A stretch of DNA of 64,000 nt from positions 8,184,001 to 8,248,000 of the forward strand of contig JARWIR010000031.1 in assembly GCA_029959085.1 (NCBI GenBank), written 5' to 3'. A program made the translations under genes and the position numbers. The notes under the pieces are model-generated. The model was given only the letters and a program-made list of their open reading frames with translations. It was not told the origin of the DNA and searched no databases. Within the stretch, counting starts at the first letter, position 1. The number at the start of each line of letters is the position of its first letter. Source of the stretch: Nemophila menziesii. Lineage: Eukaryota; Streptophyta; Magnoliopsida; Boraginales; Hydrophyllaceae. Of the stretch, positions 1 to 12,099 are shown piece by piece.

Positions 1-232
1 CGTAACCTTAACCTTACATTTAAACCTTAACCTTGACCTTACATTTAAACCTTAACCTACACAATACGCTTAAACTTATCACTAATGCGTACACTTTACC
101 TTAAATTTTGAACTTTAAACTTGAAACCTAACTTTCATCATAACTTTAAACTTAACCTCAATTTAAACATTTATCCTAACCCTAACCTTATTATTACACT
201 TAAGGTTTAAACCCCAATTCTAATCTAAACCA
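1..232 (+). repeat. CCTTAA tract, short remnant (block a)
   Basis: Degenerate CCTTAA/CCTTAAA words, with almost no G on the + strand. It matches 60113-60310 nearly word for word, including the ending that runs into a CTTAAGGTTTAAACCCC phrase. The 5' part is cut by the window edge. Confidence 0.9.
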
Positions 233-1369
233 GATGAAAATTGATTGTCTTGATATTTGATCATCTGTGACAAATATTAGTACATAAAAAAGACGGGTGT
301 GATCGCTTTAGAGCCCTTAAATCTCTCAACATAAAAGATGGCTCAGATTTATCCCTTTATATTGCTTCAAAAACATATAATTAATTTTATGGGACCTTAT
401 ACTATTTAATTATATGTTATATTTATATTTAATATATTTGAAAATCTCATAAAAATCGTATTTTATAGTTATAATTCCATAAAATAAATGTTTTAATGTG
501 GTTTATCTAATTATACTTATCTACTTACATAACAAGTGTTGATCAAAGCTCGTGAATCGATAGTATTAAGCATGTTTAATAGTATTAAGCATGTTTTTAT
601 TAAACAGATCTGATCATCTACATAAAAGATGATCAACATCGTCTACACTCCTTGAATTCACTTAATGGATTTATTTTTCTATATTTGCACATATTTTTTT
701 TTCAAACAAAAAAAATTACATCTATAATTATTAACATATAATTATTATTTTTACGTCGAAACAATTACAATTTATTGGAATATATAATTGAATATTAAAT
801 AATTTTTTAATACATTTACATTCAATTTTTTATGTGTATTTTTATTATGGTTGTGATTTTTTAAATTATTTAGCTTTTACCACTATATATGTATATGATA
901 AAATATACTTTTTTAAACGTTAGGTCTCCTTTACATAAAAGAGGAACATGTCTGTGAACCCTTAATTTACTAAGTCTCAATAATGGAAATAATTTTTTTT
1001 TACTAAGAAAAGAAATCTTAATTGTCTCTTATCCCACTCCATTAGACATTTGTTGGATATCTGAAATTTACCAAGGATACTTATGTTTAATATTTGTCAA
1101 TGGGAAAAAAACTTATTTTAAAGGCTCACATAGGAAATCTTGGTTTGTTTAATACAACACACGTTTTCTTTTTCATAACCCATAAAAAGTGAACAACAGT
1201 CTTAAACCACGAACAATAAAATTTAAATAAAAAAAAATTCATGAAAGTTAAATACAAAAAATATTTCTTAAGCATTAACCAAATGTGTACAAGAAATTAA
1301 AAATCATGAACCATAATATTAAAAATATTGGGATATGTGTTAATATAATAAAAAATCACGTTTACCGGA
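233..1369. repeat. Block h, second version
   Basis: AT-rich non-coding repeat block with near-copies at 16790-17865 and 60311-61425. It contains three ACATAAAAGA words (near 326, 621 and 933) about 300 bases apart and ends in the constant tract-entry phrase (ATGAACCATAATATTAAAA, then GATATGTGTTAATATAATAA). No gene seen. Confidence 0.85.
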
Positions 1370-2490
1370 AATTAATCCATAAGTTTAACCGTACACTTTA
1401 AATTAATACTAAATCGTATACTTTACCTTAAATCTTGAAATTTAAACTTGAAAGTTGAAACATAACTTTCATCATAATCTTAAACCTAAACTTAATTTTA
1501 ACCTTTACCCTAACACTATTTAAACCTCAATTCTAATCTTAACCAGATGAAAAAATATTGTGTTGATATATGATCTTAAACCTTAAAACTTATCACCTTA
1601 ACATTAACCCTAACCCTAACCCTATCCTTTAAGTTTTAAATCTTTACTTTAACCTTAATAAAATGAAGACTCATCCCTATCCCTATCCTTAGCCTTATCC
1701 TTAGTCTTTACCTTAGCCTTATCCTTATCTCTAGACTTAGCCCTAACCTTTTCCTTTTCCTTAAACTTAATCTTAACGTTAACCTTACCCTTATCCTTAA
1801 TGTTAAATGAAACTTAAGCTAAACAATAAAATTTAACTTATAATTAAGTTTAATCTTAACCATAACCTTAACCTTAACCTTAACCCTTTACTCCTTAACC
1901 TTAACCTGAACCTCAAAATATTAACTATTAACCTTAACCATATTCTCAATCTTATTCTTAACATTAACCTAACATTAACCTTTACTTTAGGTTTAACCAT
2001 AACCTTAAACTTAAAACTAAACTTTGACTTAGCCATGACCTTAATATTAACTTTAATCTTAATCTTAACCTTAATCTCAACCTTAACCTTAATCTTGACC
2101 CTAATATTTACCTTAACCTAAATCTTATCCTTATTATCAACCTAAACCTTAATCTTAACCTTAAAGTTAACCCTAACCTCAAATCTTATACCTTAAACCG
2201 TAAAACTTAGAAGTAAACCTTAACTATATCATACTGTTTTGCTTTCACTATGACCTTAACCTTAACTTTAACCATATTCCTTAAAACATAAGTATTATAC
2301 CTTTACACTTAAACCATAAACTTAACCTTAACGTTAATCTTAAATCTTAACCTTAAAATTAACCTTCACCTTCATCTTAACTATTTTAACCTTAACCATG
2401 AACCTTGAACCTTGAACCTTAAACCTAAACGTTAAACCATATACCTTAATCCTTAAAATTAACATTAACATTAACCATTACCTTAACCTT
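1370..2490 (+). repeat. CCTTAA tract 1 (block a)
   Basis: About 1.1 kb of degenerate CCTTAA hexamers mixed with CCCTAA (three in a row near 1607), CCTTAGC, CTTTAAC and CCTTGAA. It carries one spacer word (GTGTTTTGCTTTCA near 2235) and ends in CCTTGAA repeats. Open frames here (for example - strand 1833-2036, K/R/L-rich) are only translated repeat. Confidence 0.95.
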
Positions 2491-3260
2491 TAATGCAATC
2501 CACGACAACGATGCTAAAAAACTTGGTATCCCCCTAGTGTGCATAAAATTTTATGGATCATTCCAAGTAGTAAAGTAAATATTTTATCATCTCCATAGGC
2601 ATTATAAAACTTATAGTTTGTGTTTAATGACGTTGAATGAAATGTTATGTAACATAATTATATATATTGGTTTTGGTTTTAATAATTAATAAGACTAAAA
2701 GAATAAGACAGTGTTTACTATTCACATTAGTCGGGAATAAGACTATGTTTACTATTCATATTAATCGAGAATCTAGATATCACCTAAGCCTCTACTTAAT
2801 TCAAATGAGAGCGATGTTTACTATTCACATTAATAGTGACTCAATAAGGCACCTAAACATCACATGTATATTCCTACATATTAATTAGGCACTAATGAAT
2901 TTAACTCTTTTAACGGCTATGTAAATTTCTATATTATTTTTAATCGATTAGAAATAAACACCTCTAATATCTACTTTCACCTTTAAAATTCCCCTCCCAA
3001 TTCATAAACTAGGGCTAATAAATTAAGTGGACTTTATAATGAAAAAAATATACAAGATAATAAAATACGTATTAATAAATATCAATTAAGCAAAAACCTT
3101 AAATTCATACGAAAAGCCTCCATTCATAATTCTAGGGTTTATAAGAAATCGTTCAAAACTAATGAAGAGAGTATCTCGTTAACAATACATAGTTAATCAT
3201 AATCATAATTAAAGAATAAATTTTAATAAATAAAAAGTTAAAGTCTTACAATGATTTGAT
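2491..3260. repeat. Block b with TGTTTACTATTCAC repeats
   Basis: Starts with the constant tract-exit phrase AATGCAATCCACGAC. It holds three imperfect copies of TGTTTACTATTCACATTAAT near 2712, 2748 and 2815. Hand comparison of 2667-2888 with 19192-19413 gives about 15 differences in 222 bases. The 73-codon frame at 2667-2888 recurs only because the DNA is repeated; I do not call it a gene. Confidence 0.85.
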
Positions 3261-4137
3261 TATGATGAAGATGTTAATGACTTCTCCTTTCTTTTCGTTT
3301 GACTTTATCTTCAATTGCGTTTTATCATAACGAGTTCAAAAGCTAATTTATAGTGTAATTTTTTTTAGCTCTCTTTCTATGGTCAGTATGGTTTCAACCT
3401 AGTAAAAATCTTGACTAATGGTTTTTAAAAAAAAACTAGATGGCCTTAGTCATCTCATAGAAAACGTCCATAGACTCCTGGCTAACTTTGAATTGAATTA
3501 TGTTTACGGGCCACGTAAACTAGATTTAAATGGCTATCTAATGGTATTCAACCGGTGTCTAACTCTTTCCCAATAGTTCTCATCAATACTTTAAAGTTGA
3601 CATCATATTCAGAAAACATGTACTCAAAATTAATAGGGTAAGACTCCCTTCCTATATTGGTTTGTCCAATATTATCATCTTAACCATTAATTATATTGAT
3701 AAAACAAATATCATAGGTTAACTAGGTAGTTACTTAATTAGTTTTTAAATGACATAAATATAGGGTATGTCTTATAGTACGATTGGTATTGGACAATCCA
3801 ATATTGGATAGAATTATTTTCTAAATAAATATAGAGTCGTATAGTCTAATTTTTTAGAAACGTCGAAAAATGTAGAACTTTTTTTAATAATATATGGTAA
3901 TATAATGCAATTAACTCAAAACTAATTTGGAATTTAATTTTGTATTTGTATTTTATTGTTAGTAGGGAAATAGTTGGATAAACTACAAATGTAGTGTTGG
4001 CCACAACTTTTACTATATGAAATTTTGAAGAAGGTAACATTATGGCATTTTAGGGAGCTGAACATAAAATAAAATAAAGTCGACAACATTATGATAATCA
4101 TTTAAAATAAATTAATTCTACGGAAAAGCCTGTAACT
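3261..4137. repeat. Block c, part flanking the ABCC relic
   Basis: Begins at the phrase GATTATGATGAAGATG. It is repeated at 19781-20665, 11241-12095, 39391-40194 and 54681-55545. It lies on the downstream side of the - strand ABCC relic. The frame at 3846-4040 has no recognisable domain. Confidence 0.8.
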
Positions 4138-4635
4138 TTAATCCTTGATTGTCTGTGTAGTGAGAACAAAACGAAAGGTGACAATTAAAAACACACCCTC
4201 TTTTTTATTGTTACAAGATTGTGAAATTATTCTCGACAAGTTTTGTATCCAGGTTATAAAATTTTTGTCAATGATATTATGGTTATGTTTGATAAAATGG
4301 TTATTGTTGCGGAAATAATGAATTGTAGGTGCTCCAAAAGTGGATTCTACAAAATCATGAAGGATGGGAGATCTTTGTATACACGCTAAACAAATAAATT
4401 CTCTTGATTTTGTTTTGTAATATATTAATACCATATGCAAATAGTTGTGATTGAAATGACTATCAAAAAAACCTACACCATACATGTGACATAACCATAA
4501 TTATAATGAGCGACTAAATCATTGAGAAAGCACACGTATATCTAAGTCAAACCCACTCATATTTTGGTATTTAGATATCGATTGAGTATTTGGTATATTG
4601 GGGTAGAGTCAATAAATGCAACTGGATCACACATA
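4138..4635 (-). pseudogene. ABCC (MRP-type) ABC transporter relic, copy 1
   Basis: Relic of a transmembrane-domain-2 exon of an ABCC full transporter, a family that in plants exports conjugates, mostly at the vacuolar or plasma membrane. Reading the - strand across frameshifts gives, in family order, AFIDSTP and ILNR (4580-4615), VMSHV (near 4485), then DNA that in another frame reads FVIFI- and ICIWY-like segments, then RE-ICLACIQRSPILH (near 4385), and FVES-FGAPTI in place of the usual FAES-GATTI. After KP it has a 22-nt insertion (4227-4248) splitting the expected PWFHN. It ends near an FVL-like segment. The upstream part (QKLF..SVFRAP) is mostly lost here. Frameshifts and stops show it is dead. 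The family call rests on motif order; the exact paralogue is unknown. Confidence 0.85.
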
Positions 4636-5517
4636 ACATAGATTTTGTTTTATTTTCATACACATTGTGTAGTTAACCTCATTGTTAACTACATAATTTA
4701 ATTGTCACAAATAATAAAATAATAAGCTTTATTTATCTATGTTATAAGCTTGTAAGCAATTATGAATATGATATAAATATATCAAAAACTAATTAGTTAT
4801 GACATAACTAGTCTCTTAGCGTGTAATACAAGTTAGTATATTAGGAATAGTTCATTTTATTTTAGTTTAAATAGACGTATAAATGTGTATAATAACGTTT
4901 TCAATTTTTTAGCCCATATTTTTATCCTTATAAGACATGAGTATTACTGATTCCTTTAAGTATTAATATAATTTGACAACGTCTATACATGATATTGTAA
5001 CATTAGTCAAATTTTGTACAAGATTAAAAACATAAAACGCACCAATGATTCTACAAATCCTATAGAGTTTTTAAAATCCATAAGATTCTTATAGAATTTC
5101 TAATGAATACACCATAATCGTTATTACTGCAAATATGAAACAAATATTTAGATTGATAATTAATAACTTTTAATGAAACTTAATTCAAATCTAATACACA
5201 TGTTTGTTTGAAATATGATAAAATATGAAAAGTTACATGTACATTACATAAAATTTAAATTGAAATATAATACATGTGTTTGTGGATTGATTCATTAATT
5301 GTTTTTTACTTTCTATTTAGAAATTTTTTATTCACTACCATTTAATAAATCGTACCTACATAAACATATTTTTAAGACAGATACATAATATACCAACCAA
5401 CATTAAAAAAATATTTCATACAAATTTAAAGAAAATAAATATATAAATCTATTTGTTATATATAGATATGTTGAATATATTTATTTATGTCTTTATAGAA
5501 TGAATTAATGAAATACA

Positions 5518-5546
5518 AATATATATATATATATGTGTGTGTGTAT
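5518..5546. repeat. (AT)n-(GT)n microsatellite
   Basis: AT dinucleotides passing directly into GT dinucleotides. The same AT-to-GT switch is present at the matching place in other units (22029, 43670, 57113). Confidence 0.95.
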
Positions 5547-5656
5547 GTGAAAAGATGCATATTTGCAAACTATAAAAAATACAGAAATATATTTTAAAAA
5601 ATATATGCCTATATATTCTTATATAATAAAATAAACAATATATGAATATATGTATA

Positions 5657-5680
5657 CATATATATATATATATATATAAT
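5657..5680. repeat. (AT)n microsatellite
   Basis: Uninterrupted AT run in block d. Confidence 0.95.
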
Positions 5681-5880
5681 ATAAAATTTTGCAAGATCAA
5701 TAATAAAAATATATAGATCTATACAAAAAATATAGATCAATATAAATATGTTAAATACTTAGACATATACATAAATATGGTATAAATATTTTTTAAACAA
5801 ATTATTTATTATATAATTTTGGTGTAATAGTATTGAATTCTTTAATTAGTTATGATAGTATATAAAAATATGATACATTA

Positions 5881-6790
5881 ATATTGTTGGAGAGAAATAT
5901 GAAATGACAGCGAGCGAGTTGATGTGGGTTTAAATAAAGCAAGCAGAACTTTTTAAATAGTTTGCTTAAAAAATCGACCAATGATGGGCCTAAATAAAGA
6001 AAAGCCTCCATTTTGTCATTTTCTTTGATCGATTTACGTCGGGTTCATACACAATCATAACTACCACTACTGAAGAAGAGTTTATATATGAAATATATAA
6101 GCACTAGATATGAACCGTTCTTGAAGATATTTCTAAACAGTTAATTCTACTTTTACAAATGTTATAATAATAAAAAGGGAGGGTGATGTGATGTTAAACA
6201 AAGATGAGAAATTAATGGGAATTATAAGAGGTTTTTGGGGATTTTGAGTTTTAATAGGAAGAGTTAGGTGTATACTACTTTATTATATAAATACTCGAAC
6301 TAAATATTAAAAAAACATGTCGCATACATATGTAGTGTGAACCCAATTCAAGACAACCCATCAATGAATTATTTTGTATAAATTGAAAGAATGACATAAA
6401 ATTTCATATATATTAGGTGTGAAACAAAAACAAAACTCATCGTTTACAAATTTAATGTAGAGTTATAACAAGACATATCATTTGTCTAATTTCTTGTGTG
6501 AAATCAAAGAAACATGTCTTACCGTGAGTTTAACTTGGACATAAAATAACTTTTCTTGTTCTTTTATTGAAATCAATTTATCTACAAATGTGAAAAATAT
6601 TTGGTTTTGTGACATTTGTGGTATAATAGCACTTAATTATAAGTTACATTAATAATATGCGAATTTTTGTTCAGAAACATATATACTTACAGTTACACAT
6701 GTGTAAAAAAATTGCCCTAAAATAAACAAACTCAATTTTCACATTTCAAGTATTTCAAAACGATAATAAACAATTTACATAGATCTATCA
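5881..6790. repeat. Block e
   Basis: Starts at TTGGAGAGAAATATGAAATG and is repeated at 22431, 34541 and 44050, with a related version at 30690. It contains the phrase CCAATGATGGGCC (near 5979). No open frame of note. Confidence 0.75.
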
Positions 6791-7230
6791 AGGGTCATTG
6801 ACATGGGTGTTTTTGAGACCAATTTAATCGCCAATAAAAAACATTTTGCTAGATGATTTTCCAAATAATTTACTACAAGTGATAATAAGTACGGACCACC
6901 ACTGAGTAATTGAGTATTAGTATTATTCATCTCCGACCACTACCAACCGACTACCGCTCGCACCGCCACCCAGGGAGTACTCTTTGTTTCATTAAATACA
7001 AAGCCATTGAGTATTTATGATATTTATCTTTAAACACCATCCAACGACCACCAACACAGCGACCCAGGCGTACTTAGTGATTCAATAACTACGAAATCAC
7101 TAAGTACGAAAATCGTGGATTAGAGAAATCACTAATTATGAAAATTCGTTGAGTATATTCAGTTAATCTCTAACTATACTTAGACAATCAGAAAAAATAC
7201 ACTCCAAATCATTGAGTATACTCCGTGATT
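6791..7230. repeat. Block f, GAGTAT-word block
   Basis: Less AT-rich than its neighbours, with several TTGAGTAT/GAGTAC words and short GACCACC phrases. Repeated at 23351-23820 and, degraded, at 31331-31740. Deleted in the units at 35.5 and 45.0 kb. No gene seen. Confidence 0.75.
7070..7107. other. Perfect 13-bp stem-loop in block f
   Basis: Arms GTACTTAGTGATT and AATCACTAAGTAC are exact reverse complements around a 12-base loop. The copy at 23644-23681 keeps both arms while the loop differs. Confidence 0.85.
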
Positions 7231-8205
7231 TCTAAATATTACCTAAAAAATGGCACACATTTATTTTTATGATTGAACCAATAAAAAAAATTAATAATAA
7301 ATAAATAAATCTATTATACCTATAAGAAAAAATTATATGTAAAAATTTATACAATATTTAAAGAAATAAAATTAAATAATCATGTTGAATGTTATATATC
7401 TATGTTGAATGTTACTCCAAGAAAAAAAGCAAACCAAATAATCATGAACAACAAAACCTCATAAAAAAATTTGCCTCGATAGTTAGATCTGTTATTTCAA
7501 ACTCAACTACTCAAACTCCAATCTACCAGGGAGAGATTGATCTACCAATAGAAAATAGTCTGCATGGTTTAGTAGGTTGGAGGAGAAGAGTATTTTGAGA
7601 GGTGGTTTAGATATTCTAGGTGGTAAATGTGATTAATGTGTCTTTAAGTACATATATATAAATATGATATATGAAAATATCTCTTCAAGACCCATTGACA
7701 AAGATCTTATCTATAAATTTCGAATACGTTAAAAGTGTAGTAATGTTTTATTAGATATCAAAAAATTCTACCAATATTCATGGGCGACAAATTGTAAATG
7801 AATTTACAATCTCATCGACAACAATGACAATTCATCACAATCACTTATCTTTAGGAGATATATTTTGTGATGAATTGACATGGTCACGATTGGATTGTAA
7901 TCATTTATGTTTCCTAGAAGATTAGAATAAACATGATTGTTAAAATTTAAAGCTGGATCGATTTTTATAAGAGTTTTACGAAAGGGGATGTATATGGTGT
8001 ATTTTTTCATAATATATATTGTTAGGTAAATGTTTAGAAATAGTTGTTGTGTTGATGCAAAAATATTAATGAATAACATATATTTATATGTGAGGAGATG
8101 GCTAAAAAGGTAATGAACAAGAAGCTTCCGGATTTCAAAAATCATTAATTTTGATTAATATAACAATATATATATAAATTGTTAATCAAATATAATAAAT
8201 ATAAG
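7231..8205. repeat. Block g
   Basis: Repeat block with copies at 23821-24860, 35493-36300 and 45016-45790, and a truncated one at 31741-32118. It contains the long hairpin listed separately. The frames at 7389-7598 and 7804-8145 have no recognisable domain and are broken in the other copies. Confidence 0.75.
7804..7902. other. Long imperfect hairpin in block g, copy 1
   Basis: Two arms of about 46 nt flank the loop TTAGG. The core GACAATTCATCACAA pairs with TTGTGATGAATTG, with a few mismatches outside. The size and shape resemble a plant miRNA precursor or a tiny palindromic MITE; neither is shown. One site is mismatched here (left arm T, right arm A) where other copies are paired. Confidence 0.8.
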
Positions 8206-9514
8206 TATATAAAAGACACGGGTGTGATTGCTTTAGAGCCATCTTTAACATATATAAAAGATGGATTAGTTTATCCCCTTATCTTCGATGGTTGAGATTG
8301 CTCCAAAAATATATAACTAATATCATAGGACCCACTAAAATTTAATTATATATTATATTTATGCCAAATATATATTAAAATCCAATAAAAATTGTACTAT
8401 TATAGTTATAATCCCATAAAACTAATGTGTTTGTCTGTGCTATTTAATTATCAATATCTACTTACTTTTAATATATCAAATATATAAATACATTTTTATT
8501 TATAAGTTTTTACTAAATATATAACTTAAATGTGAATGAATATCTTCAATTTGATTCAATTTTAAAGCCATAATATATATATATATATATTAAATAAATA
8601 ATTGAATACAAAAATATCTTTTTATATATTTTTTTATGGACATAATAAATGTTAATATAGTATGCAAAATTTTTAGACCATATATATCAATATTACATAA
8701 CATGTGTTGACAAAGGTTGTGAATTTACATTATAAAGCATTTTTTTAAACAGTTCACATCTTCTACATAAACGATTTTCAGGACCGTCTACACTGCCTAA
8801 ATTCACTCACTGCATTTAATTTCTTATTTTTGCAAATATCTTATTATTTCAAATAAATATTTTTATATAATTATTACCATATTACTTTTTCGTCAAAACC
8901 ATTATAATTTATTAGACGATATAATTGCATATTAAAACAGGTAACGGCGTTATTATTTTAATATTTCAAAATTTTTTGATACATTTACATTCAATTTTTT
9001 ATCTATATTGTTATTGAGTTTTTGACATTTAAAGTTATTTATCTTTTACCACTACATATATATGATTAAATAAACTTTTTAAAATGACACGTCAACTCTA
9101 CATAAAAGACAAACACGATAGTTTGTGAACAATTAATCTACTTATTCGCACTATTGTAATAATTGTTTTTTACTAATAAAAGAAAACTTAACTATCTCTT
9201 CTCACTCCATACACGTTATACACAATATTCTATTTTAACCTGGGGACTCATGTTTGATACCGTAAATGGAACAAAACTTATTTTAAAGGCTCACAAAGGG
9301 GATTTGGGTTCGCTTGCCTATTAATAGAACAAAAGCTTACCTTTTCATTACCTATAAATGAAGAACCTTGAATCTCGAACTAGGAACAATTAAAATTGAA
9401 TTAATTTCATAAAAATTGCTTGCAAGCTAAATCTAAGCATAAAATAATATGTACAAGAATAAAAAATCATGAACCACACACTTCAAAATATTTTGATATG
9501 TGTTAATATAATAA
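8206..9514. repeat. Block h, first version
   Basis: Begins AAAGACACGGGTGTGATTG and ends with ATGAACCACACACTTCAAAA and GATATGTGTTAATATAATAA, the constant lead-in to the next CCTTAA tract. Repeated at 24861-26190 and 45791-47138, and in part at 16091, 36300, 51758 and 59401. No gene seen. Confidence 0.8.
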
Positions 9515-10415
9515 AAAATCATGTTAACCTTAACTTTAAACTTAACCTTAACCTTACATGTAAACTTTGACCTTAACCATACGGTTAACGTTAATCTTAA
9601 GTTAACCTTAACATGAAAATGAACCTTATAATTAACCTCAACCTTAACCTTAAACTTAACTTTAACCTTAACTAATGCTTTTTACTCCTTGACCCACCTT
9701 AACATCAACCCCTTCAGTATTAACCTTAAAGAGATCAGTGACCTTATTCATAACATTAACCTAACATTAACCTTACCCATAACCTTAACCTTACCCTTAA
9801 ACCTAAACTTAAAGTTTTACTTTTCCATGACTTTATTATTAACCTTAATTTTAACCTTAACTTTAACCCCAACCTTAACCTTAACCTTAACCTTGACCTA
9901 ACAATTACCTTAACCTTAATCGTATCCTTAACCTTAACCTAAACCCTAATCTTAACCTTAAACTTAATCTTAACCTTAAATCTTATACCTTAAACCGTAA
10001 ACCTTAAACCAAAAAACTTAGTGTTTGCTTTCACGTTCACCTTAACCTTTACCCGAACCTTAATGTTAACCTTAAACTTAACATTAACCTTAAATCTTAT
10101 ATCTTAAACGCTAAACCTTAAACATGAACCTTAAACTATACAACTAAGTGTTTGCTTCCGCTTTACCCTTAACCATAACTTTAACCATAACCCCTAAAAT
10201 AAAAGTCTTACACCTGAAACCTTAAACTTAAACTTAAACATAACCTAAACCTGAAACCTTCACATTAACATTAACCATAACCTTTAACTCCACACGCATC
10301 TTATGTTTTTCAACCTTGAACCTTGAACCTTGAACCTTAAACCTTAAAACTTAAATCATAAATCTTAAACATTAACCTTAAACTTAACCTTAACTTTAAG
10401 CATTAACTTAACCTT
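9515..10415 (+). repeat. CCTTAA tract 2 (block a)
   Basis: About 0.9 kb of degenerate CCTTAA repeats. Two spacer words containing GTGTTTGCTT (near 10021 and 10149) lie about 125 bases apart, and CCTTGAA repeats sit near 10315-10340. The 70-codon frame at 9689-9901 is translated repeat. Confidence 0.95.
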
Positions 10416-11240
10416 TAATGCAATTCACGTCAAATATGCCAATAAAATGGGCATCCCCCTATGTTTGAGGTGATTTGCACACCCAAGAGAGAAACTTCCC
10501 ACAAAATTGTATGGGTCATTCCAAGTAGTAGAGTAAAACTTTTATCATCTCCATAGGGATTGTAAAACTTATATTGTGTGTTTAATGACGTTGAATAGAA
10601 TGTTGTATAATAATATAATATATATTGGTTTTTGTTTTGATAATGAAGAATTAAAAAGAATAAAATTCAAATATAGGGACGAACATAGGTAGGAAACTAG
10701 CCCGGGATCATCCAATTCACCAAAGAACTAAAATTTAGGCTTAAGAGAATTAGATGATGTTTACTAATCACATTAACCGGGAATCTCGATTCAACCTAAA
10801 CTTCTTATTAATTCAAATAAGAGCGATGTTTACTATTTACATTAATTGTGACTCTAGAAGGCACCTAACCTCCCTCGTATATTCCTACATATTTATTATA
10901 CACCAGTGAATTTAACCTTTTTAACGGATATGTAAATTTCTATATTATTTTTATTCTATTAGAAATAAACACCTCTAATATATAGTTCCACCTTTTAATA
11001 CCCTTCCCGGGTGTAACTCATAAACTAGGGCTAATAAATTACATGGTCTTTATAGTAAAAACCACTTTTTATGAGATATTATAAAATATGTATAAATAAA
11101 TATCAATTAAGAAATACTCTAAATTCATACAAAAAGCCTCAATTCATAATTCTCGAGTTAATAAGAAATCGTCATAAGATAATGAAGAGAGTATTTTATG
11201 AATAATATAAAGTTAAGCATAATCGTAACTCAAAATAAAA
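10416..11240. repeat. Block b
   Basis: Begins with the tract-exit phrase AATGCAATTCACG. It carries two TGTTTACTA(A/T)T(C/T)(A/T)CATTAA copies (near 10755 and 10827) rather than three. No gene seen. Confidence 0.8.
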
Positions 11241-12095
11241 TTTGATATATAAAAGTTAAAGTGTTACAATAATTTGATTATGATGAAGATGTTAATGACT
11301 TCTCATTGCTTCTCGCCTAACTTTATCTTCAATTGGATTATGATAATAGAGAGTGCAAAAGCAGTATTATAGTGTAATTTTTATAGCTCTCTATACAGAG
11401 TCAACCTGGGTTTGAACCTAGTAAAAAAATTTACCCATGGTTTTTTTTTTCCAAAGCTAGATAGTTTGCGGCATCTCACAAAATGATATGTTTACCGTCA
11501 CGTAAACTAGACTTGATTGGCCATCCAATGGTGTATGAACCGGCATCTAACTCCTTCCCAATAGTTCTCATCATCGTTTAAAAGTTGGCAGCATATTCGA
11601 CAAAAAATATACTTAAAATTAATAGGGTAAGACTTTCATCCAATATACTTAAAATTAATAAACATGGAGTATGTCTCATAATACAATTGGTATTGGACGA
11701 TTCAATATCAGTTATAATTATTTCCCAAATTAATATATAGTCACATAGTTTAATTTTCGAATAACATAGGGGTATTGCATACATATTTTTGAGTAATATA
11801 TGGTCATATAATGCAATCGAATCAAAAGCAGTTTCAAGTTTCAGGGCCTCCAACTCTCTTATCCCCGAAATAGAATTTCATGCCTACCCCTTTACGTTTA
11901 ATTATGTATTTGTATATTATAATTAACAGGGAGATAGATGGATAAATTATACATGTAATGTTGGCAACAATTTTTAAAGTATGTGATGTTGAAGAATGTA
12001 ACAATATGGCATTTTAGGGAGCTGAACTTGAAATAAAAGAAAGTCAACAACACTTTGGAATTGATTTAAATTTAATTAATTCGAAGAAAATTCTA
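11241..12095. repeat. Block c flank
   Basis: Same block as 3261-4137. The 91-codon - strand frame at 11578-11853 has no recognisable domain. Confidence 0.75.
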
Positions 12096-12099
12096 TAAC

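Larger units (their letters stand above)
4636..5880. repeat. Block d, AT-rich
   Basis: Strongly AT-rich repeat block, repeated at 21166-22430, 29450-30690, 33179-34540, 41040-42250, 42830-44050 and 56480-57500. It contains (AT)n/(GT)n runs and paired TATAGATCTATA-like palindromes near 5712. The 71-codon - strand frame at 5485-5700 is translated microsatellite. No gene seen. Confidence 0.8.

Noticed and set aside
1600..1630. CCCTAA words taken as a true telomere end
   Set aside because: Only three perfect words, embedded in degenerate CCTTAA and flanked on both sides by other repeat blocks; interstitial at most.
2667..2888. Recurrent 73-85 codon + strand frame also at 19192 and 62786
   Set aside because: It recurs because block b is repeated; amino-acid changes are not reduced relative to silent ones by eye, and the other subfamily has no such frame.
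4636..5880. AT-rich block d as a matrix attachment region or replication origin
   Set aside because: Base composition alone does not support either; no specific motif set was seen.
233..9514. CRISPR-like array or bacterial/organellar origin
   Set aside because: No short identical repeats with regular spacers and no prokaryotic or plastid genes; the repeats are kilobase-sized and the mobile elements are plant nuclear types.
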